Source: Neoarius graeffei (taxonomy: Eukaryota > Chordata > Actinopteri > Siluriformes > Ariidae). Taken from it: a stretch of DNA of 64,000 nt. Below the pieces are notes generated by a model that saw nothing but the letters and a program-made list of their open reading frames with translations, was not told where the DNA came from and made no database searches. The stretch lies in NCBI RefSeq assembly GCF_027579695.1, contig NC_083587.1:51701021-51765020 (forward strand), in the 5' to 3' direction. Shown one piece after another: positions 56,375 through 64,000 of this stretch (position 1 is the first letter of the stretch; each line of letters begins with the position of its first letter). The translations under genes were made by a program, and so were the position numbers.

Positions 56375-57930
56375 CAAACCCCATTTCCAGAAAAGATGAG
56401 ATATTTTCCAAAATGCAATAAAAAGAAAAATCTGCGATTTGTTAATTCACATGAACCTTTATTTAACTGACAAAAGTACAAAGAAAAGATTTTCAATAGT
56501 TTTACTGATGAACATAATTGTATTTTGTAAATATGAACAAAGTTAGAATTTGATGCCTGTAGCACACTCAAAAAGAAAAGTTGGGACAGAGGCAAAATAA
56601 GACTGAAAAGTTTATAGGATATTCAAGTAACGCTATTCTGGAAGATTCCACAATAAGCAGGTTAACTGGTAACAGCTGAGGGTATCATGACTGGGTGTAA
56701 AAGGAGCGTGCACTAAAGGCTCAGTATTTGCAAGCAAGGATGGGTCATGGCTCACTCCTTAGTGCCAAAATTCATGAGAAATTTGTTCGTCAAGTCCAAA
56801 AAGAACATTTCTCAACATAAGATTGCAGAGAATTTAGGTCTTTCAAAATCTACAAAGATTCAGGGAATTCAGAGACAGCTCAGTGCATAAAGGGCAAGGT
56901 CAGAAACTACTGTTGAATGTGCGTGACCTTCGAGCCCTCACATGGTACTGCCTGAGAAACCATCATGCTAACGTGACAAATATAGCCACATGGGCTTGGG
57001 AGTACTTCAGAAAACTGTTGTCATTGAACAGAGTCTGCCGCTACACCCAGAAATGTAACCTGAAACTGTATTACGCAAAGAGGAAGCCAGTCGTCAATTC
57101 TATGCAGAAATGACCCAGATTTCTCTAGGTCTGAACTCGTATCAGATGGACCGAAAGACAGTGAAAGCATGTGCTGTGGTCAGATGAGTCTACATTTCAG
57201 TTTGTTTTTGGGAAAACCAGACATCGAGTTCTCAACCGCCAAAGGTGAACAAGACCATCCAGTTTGTTATCAGAGAAAGGTGCAAAAGCCAGCATCTGTG
57301 ATGATTTTTTTTTTTTTGGAGGGGGGATCAATGCCTGTGGCGTGAGTAAGTTGCATATGTGCGAAGGTACCATTTATGCAGAGGCGTATATTGGGATTTT
57401 AGAGAGACATATGTTGCCTTCAAGGCAACGTCTCTTCCTGGGAAGTCCATGCTTATTTGAGCAGGACAATCCTAGACCTCATTCTGCATTGGCTACAATA
57501 GCGTGGCTTCGTAGACAGAGTGCGTGCGCTTGACTGGCCTGCTGCCAGTCCAGATCTGTCTCCTAATGTATGGCGCATCATGATGAGGAGAATCAGACAA
57601 CGGCAAGCACGGACTGTTGAGCAGCTGAAGTCTTGTATCAAGCAAGAATGGACAAAAATTCCAATTGCAAAACTACAACAATTAGATCCCATACGATTAA
57701 AAAGTGATGTAACACAATAGTAATAATGCCTGTGTTCCAAGTTTTTGTTTTTTTTAAAAGTGTGTTGCAGGCATCAAATTCTAACTGTTTTATATTTCCA
57801 AAATACAATTAAGTCGGTCAGTAAAACTACTGCAAATCTTTTGTCAATTAAATAAAGGTTCACGTGAATTAATAAATCACAAATTTTTGTTTTTATTGCA
57901 TTTTAGAAACTTTTCTGGAAATGAGGTTTG
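56375..57930 (+). mobile_element. Tc1/mariner transposon (twin of 34257-35807)
   Basis: Same CAAACCCCATTTCC ends between TA dinucleotides and the same degenerate DDE region; about 2% different from the X1 copy by eye. Confidence 0.92.
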
Positions 57931-58748
57931 TACAAGCATGGGCCATGCCACTGCAATGCCAGTAACAAACTTTTGCATGATCATAGAAGGATTCTTTTAC
58001 TAAGATACTCACGAAAAGCCGCAAGGCCGAGCATGGGGACTAACAGAGCGTAGTTCCATTTCCCTCCATCAGAACCCTCACGTGGCACTGGCCTTATATT
58101 CCATCCAGGAGGATCATTCAGGTTGTTCATGGAGATAATCTGCAACTAAAAGTCAGTCAGACTGTGACACTGGTACTCTGAAGTTTCTTAATACATTAAA
58201 AAAAAATGCATTTCAGATCATGCACACAGTTTGCTCAGTTGTCCCCATCAGTTCATAATGTTTCACTTTGATTCACTGGTTGATAAATTACACCTGCTGG
58301 GGCAAAACAGCATATCAGGTCTGAATGTTATAGCATTATGCACTGAAGCACAACACCATACATGTCAAGTTATACGGTTTCCCCATATTTTGTATGGGAA
58401 AATGCAATTTTTTGGCCAATGCGGCATACACTGATTTTCATACGGGAAAATTACATTTTGTATCGGAGATTTTTTCCGTTACTCCGAGAGAATTTTCTTA
58501 GCATCCACCATTTATTTTGTTCAAACACATATGCCCATATGCCCAATGAAACGGAACTATTTTCGATTTATGTGGTTTTATAGTTGCAACTGTAAAACCA
58601 CAACGGCAACTGTAGTTAACCGGCGATTTCTGGTTTCGCTTCCCTAAACATTTTAATTGCTGATAGACATTATATGTAGACACAGATGACCAACACTCGT
58701 TACTACCATCAGTCGTCAGTAAACTGGAAAAGTATTGAATGAAGAGTA

Positions 58749-59400
58749 ATGGTGGTAACGACCGTTGGTAACCTGTCTCTAAAATGTGTAGTAGGGGATG
58801 GAAGCAATTTAACAACATCTACATGTTTGCCGTGCTCTGATTTTCTTTTATTGACCAGGAAAATAATAGATGTATATTGGGGAAAGGTGTTCGATGTAAA
58901 ACCTGCTCTGGGTGTTGCCAGGTTTCCAATGCTGAAACAACTTTTTACTGCATTGCTGTGCCTCCCACATAGCAAGGCAAGTTTATTTATATAGCACATT
59001 TCATACACAGTGGCAGTTCAATGTGCTTTACAGAAGTAAAAGCAGAACAGTAAACAATAGAAAATAAAATTACATAAAATAATTGGGGAAGAAAAATAAT
59101 AAGAATTAAACAATAGTAGAAATTAAATTAATAAAATGAAATAAAGTTAATCAGCCTCGAGATTAATTATTATTATGGGTTTAACTCATAAAGCAATGCA
59201 GATAGTGAGAGGGCTTTTTCATTGGTTAGGAAAATTCATACTGAGTACAGAAAAAATATGGCTGCAGACACATTAACTGCATATCTGCGAATTAAAATGA
59301 ACTGTGATGAGGAGCTGGGTCCGTCTCAGAAACCGGTCTCTCATTTGGGACATTATGGTCAAAAAATAAATTTTCTAATTTTACTATTTTTTTTGCATTT
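58749..59400 (+). pseudogene. C-terminal part of a hAT transposase, interrupted by an insertion
   Basis: It matches 36626-37038. The reading LKQLFTALLCLPHS is broken by an insertion at about 58976-59193 and resumes with RAFSLVRKIHTEYRKNMAAD. Confidence 0.82.
58976..59193. mobile_element. Short interspersed element (about 0.2 kb), specific to block X2
   Basis: It begins GGCAAGTTTATTTATATAGC and includes CAATGTGCTTTACAGAAG, a widespread teleost repeat motif. AGCAA occurs on both sides. The X1 copy lacks it. The class is not certain. Confidence 0.7.
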
Positions 59401-60300
59401 GCCTAACACTCAATGTTTCTTTTGTCATGTTGAATAAGAATAAATATCGTATCTTGCTTTATCTGGCCTCCACTGTGGAACATTTTTTTTATTACAATTC
59501 AAATGCTTTTGTAAAATTGATTTACATATAAAATAACTCCATCATGAAGAATTAAAGCCCCTCCTTCACAGAGGAGTGAAAATATTGAATAAATTTCCTC
59601 TTTTTGATTGCTTGGGTTAAAAATGCCAAGTTATAATGACTGAATTGATTATTCACTTAAATATGAATAATATGATGCATTTTGGGTATTTGATATGGCG
59701 AAATAGGACAATAGGACACAATGGAACAGGGTATCTGCACATTTTTCAAGTACAAATTTAAAGACTTTTAAGACCTTTTCAAGACCTCTAAATGGAAAAA
59801 TTAAGACTGTACCATGGCAAAAAAAAAGATAAATCCAACAACTTAAAACTGTTTTCTGCAATAGTTTTTTTTACTAACTTTAAGAAGAATGCACCCAATT
59901 GGTGAACAACAGGGTGCATCAATGGCAACTGTTAGACATGCAAACAGCTGAAGCAAAGTCGTGTGTTTTGGGCTGCAGAACTACTGTAGCAGCAAGGAGA
60001 AGACTGGTGTTTACTGGAGAACACACCATGAATCATTTCAAAAACGAAAACAATAAACGGCAAGTAGAACCAGCTGAACAACCTTAGCCGGCATTATTTC
60101 AATCCCCAAAGATTATCTTTGATGATGTGTCATTTTGTGTCCGACAGCAAAATCAGTCTGAGTGTCGTACAGTATACAGCCGGCTGAGGAAGTTCTCGAG
60201 TATCTTCTGTATCATAGCAGGTAACAGCATAAACCTGTTTATGCAGTCATACAATCATCAGAGCGTTACATTAAACACAGAAAAACAACTGTCACCTTTC
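59235..60300 (+). repeat. Module R, copy 2b
   Basis: Colinear with 36891-37950. Confidence 0.8.
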
Positions 60301-60391
60301 ATCATCTCATCTCATTATCTGTAGCCGCTTTATCCTTCTACAGGGTCGCAGGCGAGCTGGAGCCTATCCCAGCTGACTACGGGCGAAAGGC
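60301..60391 (-). mobile_element. SINE tail fragment
   Basis: Only the tail end (ATGAG repeats, TAGCCGCTTTATCC complement, GCTGACTACGGGCGAAAGGC) remains of the SINE that is complete at 37951-38331. The rest is replaced by AT-rich DNA. Confidence 0.85.
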
Positions 60392-60890
60392 TATTATTAG
60401 TAGTACAGTTATTTTATATCAATGTTCACTATTTAAAAAAAATTTCTATAATCCATGAGTATTTGTTTGTATTCTACCAAATAAACTTTTTAATAATTAT
60501 TTGTAATAATTTTTAATAACTTAATTTTATAACATTTAATAATCCCTAGTACTTATTAATCACTAATTCATAAATAGTAATGATTAATAATCAATAATAA
60601 TTACTATTACTACTAATTATTATTCGTGGTTGTTAATATTATTCTTATTATTATATTAAAAACACTGTTGTAGACGATAAGTAATAAGACTAAAAAAACT
60701 TTGTACAAATTATTTATATTGTACTATATTTAGAATTATTGTATTTTCTGGAGTTCTTTTAAATTGAGTTTTGAAATAAAGGTTGTTTATATATTTATAT
60801 TAAACTTAGTACAATAAACAATGTTAATTATGTAAAAAAATGATGCTAATCATTATTATTAGTAGTATTTCCTATAAGCCCCATTTTCCA
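60392..60890. repeat. AT-rich low-complexity DNA
   Basis: A long run of TAAT/ATTATT-like words with no counterpart in block X1. No gene is seen. Confidence 0.7.
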
Positions 60891-60901
60891 CCTGACTCTT
60901 G

Positions 60902-60913
60902 TGCGCATGCGCG
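60902..60913. promoter_or_regulatory. Perfect NRF1-type site
   Basis: TGCGCATGCGCG fits the vertebrate NRF1 consensus YGCGCAYGCGCR exactly and lies at the edge of a CpG-rich stretch (60895-61060). Whether it drives any transcript is unknown. Confidence 0.4.
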
Positions 60914-61284
60914 AACCCCCCTGCGTTTCACTCCGGAGCGCTTGACCTCTAACACACACGGGCGCCTCGTGTCCGTGAAAGACCAGTTTCCCAGTCCGCC
61001 GTGTCCCCAGCGCTGCGTTATCGTCTTTAAACACATTTGTGCGATCCAGCGCTTTTTATCGCAAATGATTCTTCTCCTTATTTTGGGGGTATTTGTCATC
61101 CCTCAACCACTTGTCATTAAACAGACATCTTCCCATAATTATCAATGCTTTCTCGCGCCTGCGCAAACTACCTGCGTATCTCTCAGTCTTCACAACCACC
61201 ACACCACACTTCCTCCAGTAGCCTCCTAACGTTAGTTCTTGATCTACGGAATGCACAGAACGCACAGAACCAATGCTGCCCCAA

Positions 61285-61468
61285 AAGGTACGCTGGTCAC
61301 TTTTAAAATTACGGTTTAAAAAAATACCCCAAACCGGATGGAGACATTTCACTTGTTCAGTCCAATATTAAATTTAATACCTCCCTTTCGAAAATTCCAG
61401 TCATTCCAAACAATTTAAGACGTTTTTAGGCCTTGAAAACCGAAAGTTGTATTTAAGACTTTTTAAGG
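61285..61468 (+). repeat. Segment S, copy 3 (start only)
   Basis: It matches the first 185 bases of S1 and S2 (GCTGCCCCAAAAGGTACGCT), then diverges at about 61468 next to a possible transposon end (CCCGCAGGAACCTTG). Confidence 0.85.
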
Positions 61469-61956
61469 ACCCGCAGGAACCTTGATGGAAAAATCAAGAA
61501 CACACCGAAAAGATGAGAACAACGGCGGTGGTAAAAGAACAGCGACTGTACCGGCTGAAGGTCGCGCGGGTCTCTGCTGTGGTGCGCGAGCAATGGGACA
61601 TCACTACCGCACCGGATGGAGTGCAAGGCAGGGCAAAATGACTGGCCGTAGATTCGATCAAAAGTTCGATCTAAATTGACCATGGTTGCAAAATATTGGC
61701 CAAAAATACGCAAACACTACGATATATGAAAGTAAGATGAAAAAGAAACATTCTATTGCCTTATACTGCAAGACTAAAACAAAATAAAACTGTCAAAACT
61801 CCCCTTTTCAGTGATGACGTCCGAACAGATCACTTGCGTGACAGAAAGACCGCAAATGGAAGCGCGATCAACTTCTAACTGTTGGAGTGGAAAATTCCAT
61901 TCTACACATGCAAATTGTTAATGTGTCCTTCCCCGCACACAAATTACCCGCTACGG
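61469..61956. other. Unassigned DNA after the last copy of S
   Basis: GC-rich near 61530-61640 but without a supported frame. No match to the rest of the window. Confidence 0.45.
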
Positions 61957-62601
61957 CAGTGGCGGGTCCTGAAAATTTTCTTAGGAGGGGCAATTTATCC
62001 AATAATGTCACAAGGTGACTCATTCAACGGGTACATTATAGGTAGCCAGACATTATTGACTCTGTTTTCTCTCTGCATATCACAGTTCCATGCCACTTCT
62101 GTCCACTAGATGGCAGCACATTACAGAAATCTTTTCCCTGTAGCTACCTAAGCTATAGGCTGTGGTGTAAAGTTGCAAACAACATTCACAATTGAAGAAC
62201 AGTTTGGCTCCACAATGAACAATTCCAATTACGCCCTATTCACATTATTTCAATATTGTATGATGTGAAATAGCCAAGAATGATATCTTTATAAAAGACA
62301 TGTTCAACAACTAAATAAGAAAGGAAACCATATTTTTAAAAAATAATACATATTTATTTGCCAATCTTGAAAGTACTGTTCTACAGAATGTTCTGTAAAT
62401 AGATTTTGTACTTCAAACTCCATGACCAGCAAGAATTTTACAGACTGTGCAACTTAAGGACAACAGGAAAGTGCACTTACTGTAACAAAACATTGTAAAT
62501 AGTTGGCTAACATAACAATAGCAGTTGAATAAATAGATGAGTGGATCTTTAGATCTTGCAATTACTGGTATTTACCAAGGATATTAGCAAAGTGCTAACT
62601 C

Positions 62602-62664
62602 TCAGAGCAAAGTGTGGCAAATATAAAAATGCACATTGAAAACATCAAAAGTGAACAGATTCTG

Positions 62665-62725
<61 letters not shown>

Positions 62726-63160
62726 TGAGTCACGAAGTCAACCAAACCCAGAAAAACACCACGGTGACTGGAGCCCTCAGTTTCGTCTTTGCCTCGTAGA
62801 GCTAACTCGAACACTCCACAAAATCTCACGCATTGGATGAGCCGGTTTAATATGTGCCTGTTCTTGCTCACCTCATCGTTGTGGTGGCGAACTGCTAGCC
62901 TGTAGCCCTCATCCAGTTGTGTAGCGATGTTCACTCTCCCAAAAGCGGAAAATTTCAGGCAGCTGCCTATGTGAATCTTTGATGACTCATGTTTTTTTAT
63001 TTTCTCCAACAAATGATGCATGTCCGAAACTCCAGTGACCGTCCAAGCAGTGTTGTCCGTGGAGCCACCTCCAGGGTGGAAAAGTAAGCAGGGGGAGCAG
63101 AAAACCGCTGAAGCGTCCTTGCAGCCAGCTCGCCAGGATTTGCGCTAGTACCATGTTGAA
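62602..63160 (-). pseudogene. hAT transposase fragment, ZMYM1-like
   Basis: The frame shows a TTF-type zinc finger (SWRAGCKDASAVFCSPCLLF), then KHESSKIHIGSCLKFSAFGR, YRLAVRHHNDEVSKNRHIL and CVRFCGVFELALRGKDETEG. This is the start of the catalytic region of ZMYM1-like hAT transposases. After GVFLGLVDF it runs into a GT microsatellite, so the remaining catalytic and dimerisation regions are missing here. Confidence 0.82.
62669..62722. repeat. (GT)n microsatellite
   Basis: About 27 GT units at the point where the hAT transposase frame ends. Confidence 0.95.
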
Positions 63161-63230
63161 GTAAAACCTCGAGTATATGATTTCCCCCCTTTGTCGAAAT
63201 TTGTTTTATGTTTAGATTTGGTCAAGGGGG

Positions 63231-63543
63231 TGTGGCAGCAGGGGCGTGGTCAAGCGCCGGTCTGTGACAGGAGGGCGGAGTCAGGGAAGGTAAGTGGCAG
63301 AATCACTACACCTGACGGCAATTAACCTGTGTTTGTGTGTGTCTTCCCAGTGACCGCGCCCTATTTAGGGAAGGAGAGCGGAGAGCAGGAGAGCTCAGCG
63401 CCGGACGAGACGCTAGTCTGTGTCTCTAGTCTCCGAATAAAACGTTGTTAAGACTGAAAAGTTTGACAATAAAAAACCATATACAAACCTGATCTCTGTC
63501 CTGCTGTCCTCTGTGCTCCACCCACGCCTAGCGAACCGCTACA
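63231..63543 (+). repeat. 5' LTR of element E
   Basis: About 313 bp. It includes CCCTATTTAGGG (about 63359-63370) as a weak TATA-like box and two AATAAA signals (63437-63442 and 63468-63473). Confidence 0.8.
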
Positions 63544-63544
63544 G

Positions 63545-63562
63545 TGGTGCCGAAACCCGGGA
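63545..63562 (+). other. tRNA-Phe primer-binding site of element E
   Basis: TGGTGCCGAAACCCGGGA is the complement of the 3' end of vertebrate tRNA-Phe (TCCCGGGTTTCGGCA plus CCA), one base after the LTR. Confidence 0.88.
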
Positions 63563-63593
63563 ATTCAGAGTGGAGAACCAGCCGATCAGCCCC

Positions 63594-64000
63594 ATGGAGT
63601 CCTCCCCGTTCGCTGACCTGGTCCACGCCCTCGCCACGGCCCAGCAAAGCCAGCACCAGGCGCTCGTCACCCTCCGGAAGGAACAAGAGCGACGCTTCGA
63701 AGCCCTGGTGCTGGCCCAGCAGGAAGACCGCGAGGCGTTCCGGCACCTCCTCGCGTCGGCGGGGTCCACCAGCGCTCTGGCCGCGGGCCCGTCTCCCCTC
63801 ACCGTCACCAAGATGGGTCCGCAGGACGACCCCGAGGCTTTCATCACGCTATTCGAACAAGTCGCAGAAGCCTCGGGGTGGCCGATGGAGCAGCGCGCGG
63901 CGCGCCTCCTCCCCCTTCTAACGGGAGAGGCACAGCTGGCGGCGCTACAGCTCCCCGCCGACCGCCGTCTGGCCTACGCGGACCTCCGCCGGGCCGTCCT
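63594..64000 (+). CDS. gag: Gag of element E, N-terminal part (window edge)
   Basis: The open frame starts MESSPFADLVHALATAQQ, continues as a coiled coil (LVTLRKEQERRFEALVLAQQ), then MGPQDDPEAFITLFEQVAEA, MEQRAARLLPLLTGEAQLAA and LPADRRLAYADLRRAVL. The DPEAFI..FE..A...GWP...RA..L.PLL.GEA..A pattern is that of the SCAN domain, which is known to derive from Gmr1-like Ty3 Gag. The C-terminal half lies outside the window. Confidence 0.82.
   Translation, partial: MESSPFADLVHALATAQQSQHQALVTLRKEQERRFEALVLAQQEDREAFRHLLASAGSTSALAAGPSPLTVTKMGPQDDPEAFITLFEQVAEASGWPMEQRAARLLPLLTGEAQLAALQLPADRRLAYADLRRAV

Larger units (their letters stand above)
53603..58130 (-). pseudogene. ccdc127: ccdc127 copy 2, frameshifted by a different lesion
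   Basis: Exon 1 (58013-58130) starts MNNLNDPPGWNIRPVPREGS and keeps the same donor and split codon; it is closer to the human start (MNNLNDPPNWNIRP) than copy 1. Exon 2 (53603-54277) has the same acceptor and coiled coil, but about 11 bases are missing right after RLMERQSAFC, near 53872, shifting the frame before KEHRMVIETNLLVRVARDP. It also lacks two codons in the coiled coil (LLELDKAHQQ for LLEQEVEKARQQ) and reads two residues further to its stop (SDVKSS). By eye about 20 residues differ from copy 1. The missing bases fall within the domain, so it is most likely a pseudogene. Confidence 0.88.
61957..64000 (-). mobile_element. hAT transposon with transposase relict, interrupted by element E; right end beyond the window
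   Basis: The left end CAGTGGCGGGTCCTGAAAA belongs to the same family as the hAT at 25409. The transposase remnant on the minus strand lies at 62602-63200. The hAT sequence stops at 63230, where an LTR element begins, and its continuation is not in the window. Confidence 0.82.
63231..64000 (+). mobile_element. Ty3/gypsy element E, 5' part only (window edge)
   Basis: An LTR (63231-63543; TGTGGCAGC to CGCTACA), a tRNA-Phe primer site and the start of gag, inserted in a hAT transposon. It belongs to the fish Ty3 elements with SCAN-like Gag (Gmr1-like). Completeness cannot be judged. Confidence 0.85.

Noticed and set aside
62602-62740. His-Thr repeat protein tail
   Set aside because: It is the GT microsatellite read in frame with a decayed hAT transposase.

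Overview
The window is teleost fish DNA. It has tRNA-derived fish SINEs, sushi-type Ty3 elements, Tc1/mariner and hAT transposons, vertebrate splice signals, and a recognisable vertebrate gene, ccdc127. Most of the 64 kb is transposable-element sequence, much of it nested. There are two kinds of host gene: a small unrecognised proline-rich gene on the minus strand (about 15.75-17.2 kb), and two copies of ccdc127 on the minus strand (31.8-36.0 kb and 53.6-58.1 kb).

Layout, left to right. 1-4923: sushi-like Ty3 chromovirus A (plus strand), its 5' LTR cut by the window edge. 4924-8817: segment S1, holding a Tc1-type MITE, a large palindromic hAT MITE, a LINE fragment and the left part of a hAT element. 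8818-14134: sushi element B (minus), inserted in that hAT, which is itself inserted in the LINE. 14135-15575: rest of the hAT and LINE, a truncated Tc1 element and a LINE 3' end. 15.75-17.2 kb: the unrecognised gene. 17795-28127: Ty3 element D (plus) with a PNMA-like Gag and a tRNA-Pro primer site; its 3' LTR carries a 1.7-kb hAT insertion. 28128-38745: block X1 with ccdc127 copy 1. 38746-42629: S2, a second copy of S. 42630-47937: sushi element C (minus). 47938-49504: the 3' tail and LTR of a second D copy. 49505-61284: block X2 with ccdc127 copy 2. 61285-61468: start of a third copy of S. 61957 onward: another hAT, interrupted at 63231 by a further Ty3 element (E) with a tRNA-Phe primer site and a SCAN-like Gag, running off the window.

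The large-scale structure is a tandem segmental duplication. Repeat unit 1 (S1 to X1) is about 33.8 kb and unit 2 (S2 to X2) about 22.5 kb. The size difference is best explained by recombination between two sushi copies in the same orientation. Element C has B's left flank, the right flank of an insertion in the tail of D, and no target-site duplication, and everything between those points, including the unrecognised gene, is missing from unit 2. Later insertions (two SINEs and a 0.2-kb element in X2; sushi A next to S1; a hAT in D's LTR) distinguish the copies. Both ccdc127 copies are frameshifted at nearly the same codon by different lesions, and their large exon differs more between copies than the surrounding intron does. 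All divergence figures are by-eye estimates.
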